Shown here: piece after piece, positions 44,189-55,246 of the stretch
Numbering within the stretch: position 1 is the first letter of the stretch
Layout: the number at the start of each line of letters is the position of its first letter
NCBI GenBank assembly: GCA_022829145.1
Contig: CM040746.1
Location: forward strand, 21,859,332-21,923,331
Direction of reading: 5' to 3'
Source of the DNA: Albula goreensis
Taxonomy: Eukaryota; Chordata; Actinopteri; Albuliformes; Albulidae
DNA: 64,000 nt
Translations under genes and position numbers: made by a program
The notes under the pieces: generated by a model
Databases searched by the model: none
The model's input: the letters and a program-made list of their open reading frames with translations, nothing else
What the model was told of the DNA's origin: nothing

Positions 44189-45149
44189 AGAAATTAACTC
44201 TGTAACACATGCATTCAAGTCCATACACAAAACAGTCCTAAAACACCACAACATACATTATTATATGTGTCAGTAAGGCCATGACTGACAGATTGTTTTG
44301 CATAATAGCAGTTTCCACTACCACTGTTACTCAGCATTTAGAAGGATGGTGTCCCTCAAAATTCACTGAGTGACTCAAAATACACTCAGTGAGTCAAAAT
44401 ACATTGCATGGCTCAAAGAAATTTCTATGCAGCATGACACTGTATCTGGTAATGTCACAATGGAGAAAACCATCACAGTGAGAAAGGGAGGGAAATGATT
44501 AAGAAGCAGTTTCCTTTAGATCTGCTGGTGTTTTTTTTCTTTAACTCCATCTTCAAATTACCCATTATAAATTAATTTTAAGAGTGTTGTGGTTGAAAGA
44601 AATTTAATGTGGAGTGTGAATGGTATACTGCCAGTCTATGAGTTTTAATGCATCTGGTGGTATTTATGCACAACAAACTGAGATTAAGTTTTTATCATTA
44701 GGGGTTTAAGTGCTATATGTACCAATCAGGAAAGGCTCTTAAGTGCTACAGATTAAACTGTTGAACTAAATCAGATTGCAGCTATATATTGATTGTTGAC
44801 TAGTTTAATTTTTTTTCAGTCCCCCACAATCCCTGCATCGTTTCAGGTGTAAAGTCATCCCAACGGATGCGAGGATCTTTTTGGATGTTTGCAACATAAT
44901 ACATCAACTTAATACTTGAATCAAAAAAGTTGTGAATTTGTGGCACCTGACATTACGTTTTTAATGATGTGACTTCTATGCTTTGCTGCTCCCTGTTGGT
45001 AAACCCATGAATTACAGTATGACTAAGCCAACTGAGTCACACCAATGGTCAAAATGCACTGAACTATACATTTATTGATCATAACTTACTCAAATATAAT
45101 AAAATAAACCCTTTCGGCAGTTTATTTTCTGTTTTTGATGTTTTCTATT

Positions 45150-45345
45150 GTAATGGGACTTATGTGTGAGATGGGTGAATTTGATTGAGGACTCTGTGTG
45201 GTTCTGATGCTGTACGAAAGAGGAGTGAAAGTTTAAAATTGACTGCTTTATTTCTAAGCTGCACTTGTCATGAGGCATAGGCTAATATATAAGGCTGTGA
45301 ATGGAAAATAACTGGACCACCATGTCACCACAACAAAACACTGAG
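45150..45345. repeat. Dispersed repeat, copy 2
   Basis: Partner of the copy at 9040-9240; shared ordered blocks around TTGTAATGG and GTGGAAAATAA or GAATGGAAAATAA. Confidence 0.4.
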
Positions 45346-47758
45346 AAGCACAAAGAGAAGCAATGAGAAAGGAAAAAAACCTGCATTTCTAACAACGGCT
45401 CAATCAGCTTCCCTTGAAATGAGCCTATAAATAAACTAACAAACAAAAACATGAATATATCTGTATACAGGACACTTTTGGTGCCATTTTTCATTTTCTA
45501 GAGAAGGGTAGGGTAGGGTTGGGTAGAAAAATGGAAAAAAAACTGTCTGATGCATTTCAATGGAGTAAACAAGGCCTCTGTTTCTCCATATTGATCAAAT
45601 ATTCCAGTTTACAAATTGTAAGGGAAAACAACATTGTTGACAAAATAATAACGCTAAGTTACAGTGTCACAATAAAAGGCTAAACATAGGCTGTAGGCCT
45701 TCTGTCTTAATGATTAACATTTTCTCAAAGTGGAAATTTACTTGTTATTTAACACACTCAAAAGCCATATTCAGCTTTCAAAACGACTGACTCAAGTCCA
45801 GATAGTGGAATTTTGAAACAAGATAGTTTCAGCAGATGAGAATAAACAAATGTTGTCACTGTGCGAGAAGGAAAGTGTTTGAGAGTACAAGTGCTCTTGT
45901 CATTGAGATGTCTTAAAACAAAATATCCAGGAACTTATTGATAGTCAATAGCCTTGGCTTGTACATTGACAGACACCTGGCCAACTATGAAGCTCCTGGA
46001 GATTGATAAGACTAATGAACTTAACCATCTTACCCCCTATTGTTCCCTGGAAAGGATGAGCTAATCATTGCCTTGCCAATGTGGACCTCCTGTCATAGTG
46101 AGGTAATGGTGCAGCTGGGGCATGCACTCCAAGAGATGGGGCTTATGTCTGCCATGTGAGCTGCCCTGAGGCCTGTCTTTGATACAATTCTGTAACATGC
46201 ATAATTCCATAATTTGTAATAAAATGTAGGTAACCATAGGTCATTGTCTTTCATTTTCATTTTACAATTCATTTTCTGTTTTTGACAGGCATAAGCATCT
46301 ATTAGCCAAAACACTACAATTTCTGTGCTATACTTGCCCACTTCTTTACCACTTTACCATGTCATTGTGAGCCGCTAAATGGTGGGGCGTTAGGCATGGA
46401 AGATTCAGAAACTATCTACAGACCCAATTCTCTTTATAATTCTTTGTCATTCATTGCACAGAGAGAACAGGATGGCCTTATATCCAAGCACATAGTATAT
46501 CGCTGTCACAGGGCCTACTTAATGCACAGACTAGATGTGTGATAAATACCTTTTTTTAAAATCCAACAATAATATTTTTCACCACTCAGTCACATTTTTC
46601 CTCCATCATCTTCTAGTACTGTCATAAAATATAAGTTATGTTTATGCTCTGGTGATGTAACTTCATCTTTATTTACCTCAGGAGTACATGTCAACTTAAG
46701 TGGTCCAAAGCAACACCTCACTAGTGGCTTTTAATGCCATCCAGTTAGGTAGCCAGTAGAAGCAAGGTCCTCCAGCCTTCTATATGTGGTCAAGTGCCAC
46801 AAGAGAGACCTCAGAATCAGCTATCAGCAACAACAATTATGAGTTTAAAAAAGACAAAGTTTGTCCCAACTTGGGAATAAGCATGCCATTGTGTCTGACA
46901 TGAATTTAGTAAGTAAAATATTAAATTGCTGAATGACCGATTGGAAAAAATGAGACTAACGTTTGCACGTAAACATGTTAGCCGCATTATTAATAACAGC
47001 TAGTCTGTCTGTCCAGTGATGGAGCAAAAAATGCCCCGTGGATTCAGTTTTTACCCATGGTATTTTGATGAGCTCTCAAAGGTAAGCAATGAAATCAATG
47101 CCTCTGTGTAAAGTCTAATTTCACAAGACGTAAGACAGAGTAAGAATGATGCTCTGATTTGGAATACTGATGCAACCGAAAAGTAAACTTCTCCAAAATG
47201 AGGATATAAACATATGTTGAATCACCACTCAAAAAAATCAGGTATCAAAACAAATCTCAACAGAACCTAAATGAGAGTGAAGCTTAATGAATCCCAAAAT
47301 GGATTCATCTAGCATTTGCTCTCACTCACTAATTCATATGAGCCAAACTAGCCTCTGCTCTACAACATGCATCCTAATCAGCGGATCTTTTGTGATGGAA
47401 GGGTTCTACCTATTTTGGGATTCATGAGGTTTCACTCTTTGCTCAGTATTTCATTATAAATGTACATCAGTAGAGACTTCTGATAAATTAAATATTGTAA
47501 CATGATTTTTATTTAGTTTCTTTACAAACAATGAAATCCAAGAAAGTACATAGCAGTGAAACACTTATTAGTCAGAGGCTCTTACATGCATACATACATA
47601 CATAGAATCTCTTTAAGACAGCTGTTATAATCGTGTGTAATTTACAGCCACATAACATGTTTCAATTCTAGTGTGATACTATTTTATACATTATGATCAC
47701 TATTGTCATAGAGGTTTAGTTTTAAGCAAAAGAATGCTTCAGTGCCTGACTCTTGTTT

Positions 47759-47842
47759 TCATGTCTGAGTACACCATTTCCTCCCTGCTTTGGGTATCTT
47801 GAAATTCAATGCAGTGTAATTTGTGGTGTGCACATCCAGATT
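47759..47842 (-). pseudogene. Extra NITR terminal tail exon (frameshifted), 3' of NITR-H
   Basis: After a phase-0 acceptor (CTCTTAG|AATCTGG) the minus strand encodes 27 residues including TNYTALNF, then stops. It resembles tail-2 exons of the other NITRs (NYVALNF, NYAALNF). In a different frame the same DNA reads EEMVYSDM, matching the second tyrosine motif VVYSEM of NITR-H, so a frameshift has removed that motif. It could be an alternative last exon of NITR-H or debris of a lost neighbour. Confidence 0.55.
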
Positions 47843-48022
47843 CTAAGAGAAACATATTATACAATATATATGGTGGTTACTTATCATTATCAATATCATT
47901 TTACAAAAGCTCTATATTTAATCAATGTCTATATAGGCCTATAGCAAAAATGTACAAATTAATATCAAAGTCGTGATTATTTTTACTTGTTTCCAGGTGA
48001 AGGGCCATGTGCACCACAGATG

Positions 48023-48757
48023 TCAGTCCTGCTGGTGACATCGCATCTCAGAGTACACAACACTTCTGCTGGGGCTCTCTCTCCTTTTTCTGGATTTAGA
48101 TTTTTTGGGGGCAAAACTCACGGCTGCATAAGTCAGGGGTCCCTTAAATCAAAAGTTTAAATGTAACATTTTTCAGAGGCAGAGAGCAAAACCAAAATAC
48201 CAAAATACCAAAATAGCAGTCCTGAAAAAAATGTTCATAAAATAAATATGAGAGGGTGGTTTCATAGGTACCTCAAAAGTTCAAATATGACTTGCTTAGT
48301 TCATTTCACTGCTGGATTGACAGCATTTTAATGAAAGCAAATGGTCACCAATTTTTTAAAATTAAGTGACAGCAAGTGCCACAAATCCCATAGGATGGCA
48401 CATGGTTTTGTTTATGCATTTCACTCTATTTAGAAATTTCAGCGTGAACATAAAGTGGACCAAATTATATTTCATATTTTGATTTTCATATTGACGCAAA
48501 CTCCAGATCAAACAAAAAAAAATTCTGCGTGAAAGTACCTTATAAAAAGTCACTGGTATTGTGCAATTTGGTGGCAGCCTTTGTCAAAGTTGTTATTACA
48601 GTTTATGCAAAGGAAGTGACAGCATTTCCATTCAGCATGCATTACAGTAGTCAATGTGACTGTATAATCTAATGAGCAGAGAGCTTTTAATATCATCACA
48701 CAGGCTCCAGTATAATACATCTTCTGTCTTGATAGAAACCATAATCACAAAATGATA

Positions 48758-48856
<99 letters not shown>

Positions 48857-51817
48857 CTTCAAGTTTCATTGGCAAGTTGTACTTCATTACATATTCATTG
48901 TCTGTATGCATGATTTTGGACCAATTCTAAGCTTCAAATCTAAAACAGTACACACTGATGAATACTTACCTCATTGACTGTGGCGCCAGCAGAGTTTGGA
49001 TCCCATGGAGTTTGATCACTTTTTGTGACAATTGTAGAACACACTTGAGAAAACAATAATGCATATCATTTATTTCCTGCCACATTTTTGGGCTGAACAT
49101 TGTAAACGATTTTTCTGTTACTGCATACATATTTAACCTTTACATTGTTAATATATTGTCAAATAATGTATAAAAATATATTGTGTATTAATAACACTTG
49201 GCCTCTCACCTTTGCAGTTCTCATAGCCTTTTCTTTTGTTCAGCATGTAGATTAGGACAATATTTAGGATAACACTCAATGTCAAAGTTCCCACCAAACT
49301 ATAAAATAGAGGAGTCACATTTCCATCTTCATTTCCTGGCATTTAAAAAAAATATTAATTCAGAATTATTCACCATGAGAGTCATTTGTAAATGCTAACC
49401 CAGATGAGTGATGGCTTATCATTGTTTGCAAAAGACAACCTTGTTTATAGTGTTACAGCCAGTCTCTTCATCATATTTGTTGAACACCCATTCTTCCCAA
49501 ACATCTTCCTTAAACATGTTTTAACACAATGTAGGTTTGACTGAGGTTATCATTTCCTTTACATTTCAATTCTTAATAATTAAACCAATTTAATCTCAGT
49601 GAGCAGGTGCCCAAACTGGTTACCTGACCCACTAATCAGCCAATATTTTGATTGAAAAATGGAATATCCTTCTATTGGACTCCTTTTCTATATGGCTCAA
49701 TAAGGATATGAGCTGATCTGACTAATATATGAACATGGGATAGATTTTATGGCATCCATAGCTGTTTCTGATAGTCTGGCTTGCATCAATATACATGTAT
49801 TGAAAATGGCTTTTTGCAGTTGTGGTGTTGCATCTAACAAAATTCAGCATACACTGGTGTCACCCAGAACTTAGCCTGAGATTCACTGCACTGGTGTGTT
49901 CACCCGGGGCATATATTATTCAAGTCATCTGGCTGCCCAAGCCTCACAAAATATTTTCACATTTTACAAAATTGAATGCTTTCAAAACATTTATCATCCA
50001 CACAGATGGGAAGTGGTGGTTTTGCTTACCCTCAAAATCTACTATCGTCCCATTTCCAAACAGGATCTCTCCACAGGTGGCCACAGCACAGTAGTAAGTC
50101 CCAGCATCAGAGCGGCTGAGGTTCCTCTTGGGGAGCTTGTAGACACAGCTCTGTGTAGGAGACCCAGCCCCAGAGCTCCTCTCACACTGATCACTCCTGT
50201 TTCCATGGGTGTAAATGATTCCTGGAAGGGACTCTCCTGAGGCCTGTCTGAACCAGTACACACTGTGTTCTCCTGCACAGGTCTCAGTGTGTATAGAGCA
50301 CTGCAGAGTCACAGAGTCTCCTGGCTGCAGTGGCGCAGAGACAGGCTGCTGTATTACAATCTTGCTGGCAGCTTTTGAATCTAAAAATATTACATTTACT
50401 TGATTAAAATTGAGTGATAACGTTATTGCAGCATGATATACTAATCTTGGATAGTATTATTATAAGAAACACTAATACAAAATCAAAATATGCAATATGA
50501 ACAAACACCCTGAGTGCTACCTTGTATGATTTGATAGTAATTGCCACAAAATTTTTGCCAGTACTGATCAAAAAATGTTTATAATTTCAGAGAAGGTTCA
50601 CGTGTTGAGATCATAATTATTCTGATACATTTGGACATAGTTCAAGACTTATATTTTCCTTGCATGAGAGAGTGTCTATAATTGAATGCAAGTGCTCCTT
50701 GTATTCCTTGGCAACAACAAATAGCTTTAATTTATTTTTATGCTTTTTTATCCTGTAACAAGCACTGTTGGTATTTACCTCAGTAAATGGAAAAACTTGG
50801 TCAGGGTTGGAACAGCATGAGCTTCCAATGGTCAAGTATGATTGCAAATAGTTTTTTTTTTTTTTTTTCTCAAAGGATTAATTAGACTTTCTCTCACAAG
50901 TATTTGTGGGAATAAGACATTCATATGATACTTTGTGTTCATCCAAATAAATGTTTCAGTCACTAGACTGGCACAGCCATCAATTGGCAGATGTGCTTTT
51001 GAGTAATACAGTACCAAACGCAAAATAACATCATAAATGCTAGTGTTATAGTTTAGATCTCATTTTAACCTGCAGCAGTACAGTTTTTTAAAAAACAAGA
51101 TTTTTATTGTGTTAGTTCTGTTTCACAAGCTGAATCAATGCTTTTTTAACAGTACCTAAAAATCAATGTTCCTCCAGTCTAAAAATCAAACATGTAAATT
51201 GCACACTATTGAATGGAAAAATACAGTAGTATATTCTGTAAAGGGAAACAAGGTTGATATTTACCCATCACTATTAAAAGAGCTCCATCTCCAAAGCTGA
51301 ACTCACTTAGGAACGCCATTGCACAGTAGTATGTTGCTGAATCAGATGCCTCTATTTTTGAGACTGTTAGGTTAAAGGTCCCGGTTCCCCTCTGAGCAGT
51401 GAGACGTGTACTTTCTTTAAACTCATTGAAAAACTGAACATCTGATACATAGCCCCGTGATGTTGCTATATGATGAAGCTTCTGTCCGATAGTTTGCTTA
51501 AACCAGGCAACAAAGGACACTTGACCACTGGGACAGAAACATGGGAGAGTTACACTGTCTCCAAGCTGAGCCGTTACCAGTGCATTTGGCTGAACTATAC
51601 TCTTCCCAATCAGGCCATCTGGAACACAAAACAGTGTCAGTTCAATTTGACTTTCCATTTTAATAACAAAAATCAGAAAAAAAAATCTGCATCTGTACTG
51701 CACTTTTGCAAAGTAGTTTTGAAAAGAAACATAACAAAATTTAACGTTACACTTACGCACTTTACTGGAGAGTAGAATGACAGCATAGAGTCTTACTATC
51801 ACTGTGTCTGCACTCAT
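48023..51817 (-). CDS. nitr: NITR-H: inhibitory NITR sharing the NITR-E V domain
   Basis: Predicted 361-aa receptor. Exons: leader 51757-51817, V 51265-51618, I 50030-50380, transmembrane 49210-49335, tail-1 48970-49043, tail-2 48023-48142; 1086 nt, phases 1-1-1-1-0. The V protein is identical to that of NITR-E (LPCFC, AWFKQ, SATYYC, FGDGALL). The I domain has the six-cysteine pattern and FGNGTIVDFE. The membrane exon (NVTPLFYSLVGTLTLSV start) has Asn but no charge within the helix, then NKRKGYENC. Tail-1 is longer than in NITR-G and includes TPWDPNSAGATVNE. Tail-2 has strict ITIM LTYAAV and a VVYSEM motif. The leader (MSADTVIVRLYAVILLSSKV) is unrelated to that of NITR-E. The tail-1 acceptor was chosen as CTCAAG because it is the only one keeping phase 1. 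Confidence 0.86.
48758..48856. repeat. (GATT)n microsatellite in NITR-H intron 5
   Basis: About 25 tetranucleotide units between the two tail exons. Confidence 0.96.
50320..51618 (-). repeat. Inverted duplicate of 29317-30640 (V exon, intron, I exon start)
   Basis: Reads on the minus strand almost base for base like 29317-30640 on the plus strand. In the V exon I see one silent difference (GCT versus GCA at the codon after YYC). In the intron there are single substitutions, homopolymer length changes and one short diverged patch near 50585-50605. Similarity starts at the V exon acceptor and runs into the I exon. Confidence 0.9.
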
Positions 51818-54800
51818 ACTTCAGGCCACTTTTACCTTGCACTCTAACACCCAAACTGGAGAGAGGAGGGTTTATGATGGTTATATATCAGGAAGTATAT
51901 TTGTAAGAGATGCACCTCACTGTAGGTGGGCATGTGTCATGGGAAGATTTGATTAGCTGTCCAAACTGTTGGGGACAAACATAAACCAATCAACACTCAC
52001 TACAATCAACTCAATCACTGAAACAGGAGAAAGCTATGACTATATTGTTAATATTTATGAATTGGGAACATGTATAAGTCCTACTCAAAACTGAAAAAGG
52101 CTTTATGTTGAGAATAGTGGAGGTCTAGTCTCAATTAGCCAGGATATTGTATGGTACCTATTTTGTACCAGACTGATAAATCTGGTGGTGCTGTATACTC
52201 CTTAGGCAAGGACACCATGTGTGCAGTATGTCTTGTCAACAGTTCATGTTCACCAAGTCCATAACCTGAGTGCTCCTGTTGCAAGGTTGTAAGAAGTAGT
52301 TAGAACCCAGAGGCTCATTCAGATGTTTTCTGCGCATCAAAAACAGTAGTTTACCATATTTCTGAGAGCACATGAAGACAGCATTAAGTTTCTTTCATTC
52401 AGCTGATTTAACTTGTGGATGACAATGCTGCATGTGACCAAGTCATCCTTTTTCTGTGAAAAGTTCCTAAAGAATCCCCAGGGTTGTCAATTTTTCACAA
52501 GTGGGCAAACAGTGTTCCCATTAGTATTCTGGGATATATTCAGTCTTATATTCAAACATTTATTTTGCTAGAAGAGGAAATAGATGCCTTTTTCATCCAA
52601 GAATCACAGGAGATGTGGCCACACCAGCACCTCCTGGCCTCCACCAACCATATAACTGTGCATTTTTCATCATTAACCATTAACCATTAGCCATTAACAG
52701 AGGTATACAAATCAGCAGATCAGATGGTTTGCTTGTTTCCTAGAGGCTGATAGACGTTAGCTAACTCATGCATGTTAGCAACAGGCTGAATTCTGGGTGG
52801 CTGGTGTTGCACACATCATCATTAGCAGCATGTGTCACTCATATTTATATTAAACAGTTGCTGAGTAAAGTGTATCCACCTAAATTCAAGGAGATTTTTA
52901 TAATCACTGAGAAAAAAAACCTGGATTGGTGGCAACCTTAACTATGAGAATTCTGATACAGTGACATAATCATAATTTTTGCAATTCCACTGCATATCTT
53001 CTATCAAGGATGGAGATATGAACAGTTATACCTCATCCTGCAGGACCAATAATCACAGTCACTACACAATCACTAAACAGGCAGGCTCTGTATTTGACCT
53101 AGACTGTGGTGGGCATTCACACTTTACAGAGAACAGGTACCTCACCTGGATAACACTTCTGGCACAACAGTGTGCAATGCAAGCACCAGCATAGTGGAAA
53201 ATGAAAAATCCTTTCCACATTCATTCAAACCACTCAAATTCAAATTTTGATTGCTCATTTACATGTGATGTATGCTGTAAATCATTTACTTGACCCAAAT
53301 CTTTGAGCTTGTTCACTGGACAAGAGGATCACAAGGTGTTTATGAGTCATGTATACATCACATGAGTCATGAATAGTCACACATGTAGCTTAAATGGAGA
53401 TCCAGCTTACACGTTTTCACTTTTACAAGCAGTCCATTCAAGACAAGTGAATCCCTGTTCCAGCCATTGCTTCATATTCACAAATTAACAATCCATACTA
53501 GGATGTATGACATATTTGGGGAGTTACCAGAGGAAAAAGGATCTCTAATTTGCATGAGAAAATCACAAAGGACAGACTGTACCAAGTTTTGTTTCATGTC
53601 TTAGTAGTATAGAAAAGTATTCACTGGATGTTACTCCCATCTACTGGTTACATCTTAGCATTACTATATATAGTGCTGTGAAACATATATTTGCCCCCTT
53701 CTTAATTTCTTTGTTTATTGAATATTTCTTTCATCTGGTTTCAGGTAATCAAACAAAATGTTAGACAAGGGAAACCCAAACAAACACAAAACATACTGTT
53801 TAGATCAGTATTTAATTCATTCAATAGGGAAAGTCACCAATTACCAATATTGTGCCTGTGAAAAAATAACTTCCCCCTTAAACAAACTAAAAACACAGAT
53901 TTGTGATCCAAAATTAGATTTATGATTGAACACAGTTAAATTTGATTGAAAACAGCCCTGTTGAGATTTAATAGCATAAATATATTGAACCTTACCATCA
54001 CAAAGAAGTAGTCACCTCAAAGTGTCTACGGAACAACTGGGGAAAAAAGTTGTGGAGATATATCAGTTTGGAAAGGGTTAAAAAGCCATTTCTATGGCTC
54101 TTGGATTCCAGTGCATGCCATTATCACCAAACAGAGTCCAAAGACCTACAAAATTGTCAGAGTTAAAGCAGTTCTGCACAGAAGAGTAAAACTTCTTCAC
54201 TGCACTGCATACAACTATATGTATAAGTTTGTGTGTGTGTAGCGTTTGTCTGTATGTGTGTGGGTGTGTGTGTGTGTGTTTGTGTGAGTTATTTGACTGT
54301 GATTACAGCAACTGTATTTTGGTTGTATTGGTGAATTTATGTTCATTCTCTCAACCTCTCAGGGGTCATGGATCCATGGACACACAGCTGTAGTGTCCTT
54401 AAGAGAAGTAGCGTATCTATCACCATTAGCAAAAATTAAAATAATAAAAAAAAACTCGACTTCCGTTGTTTTATAGTTATTGACATCAGATAATGCCAAA
54501 GCTTACTTTTCAATTATTTTCTTACTATACACTGAAATCCTCCATTTGATTCAATTCCTCTGTAGATATTTTAAGAAGTTAAACCAAGTAAATTAATGTT
54601 ATTGTGGTATTTTGTCAATAGAAACAGACCTATACATATTCATAATCAGCTACTATATTGTTACACAATCAATTCCCCGAAAAACATTGAGATTAACTAT
54701 ATGGAATCAAGTTCTAACCAAAATGCCTTGAAATTATTTAACATTGTTTGTGCACAGGAGGGCGCCACTACTCTAACTCTCTAATTGACGTGATTTTCGT

Positions 54801-55200
54801 GGTACCTATTTTTAGTAGAATATTTCACCTTCATATCGTTCATTCTTTGTCTGAAAATTTTAGAAACATACCACGCCTGAATAAAATATACAAATGAACA
54901 TGGATTTTAACATCTATTCAATTTTTAAGAGTTACATAGCCTATCGGTATCTTTAAATATGTAAAACCAATTATCGATGCCTTGGCATTACATTCAGTTT
55001 TTCGCGTGCGTGCGTGCATATGCTATGTGTGTGTGTATGAGCACGCGCCCAAGAGAGGTAAGGAGAAGTTCATTCGGGACAGAGGAGAGTCAGAGGAGGA
55101 GCGTGGATGCTGGTCTCTTTTCGGTCCTCCGCAGCCGCGCCTCAAGACGCCACCTCTGATCCGCTTCGCATCTGTCACAGCTGCAATCTAGCACCGCGGC
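51818..55200. other. Boundary between the NITR cluster and dock11
   Basis: No exon supported. Contains the NITR-H promoter region, the Tc1-like fragment at 53671-54190 and a (TG)n stretch near 54230-54290. Confidence 0.5.
53671..54190 (+). mobile_element. 5' fragment of a Tc1/mariner-like transposon
   Basis: The start TATAGTGCTGTGAAACATAT, followed by TTGCCCCCTT, closely resembles the terminal repeat of a widespread fish Tc1-like family. A second TTCCCCCTTAAAC block lies near 53872. Further in, a decayed transposase N-terminal region is readable (GEIYQFGKG at 54054-54080, then VKKPF in the next frame). The 3' half is missing. Confidence 0.6.
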
Positions 55201-55246
55201 ATGTCACCGTTCTCGCTGGAAAACAGTTGACAATCTAAGAGGAAAC
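55000..55246 (+). promoter_or_regulatory. CpG-rich dock11 promoter and 5' UTR with a small upstream ORF
   Basis: GC- and CpG-rich compared with the AT-rich surroundings (GCGTGCGTGCG, GCACGCGCCC, CCGCAGCCGCGCC), directly before the dock11 ATG. A nine-codon upstream ORF, ATG at 55201 to TGA at 55230, ends 16 nt before the main start. Transcription start not determined. Confidence 0.6.

Larger units (their letters stand above)
42170..47758. other. Gene-poor DNA between NITR-G and NITR-H
   Basis: No NITR exon found over 5.6 kb. It holds a (GA)n tract near 43718-43758, a (TC)n-(AC)n compound tract near 44098-44187, and a second copy of the dispersed repeat near 45150-45345. One isolated exon-like segment at 47022-47081 is discussed as a finding. 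Confidence 0.55.

Noticed and set aside
48632..48911. INQS-repeat protein
   Set aside because: Translation of the (GATT)n microsatellite in an intron.
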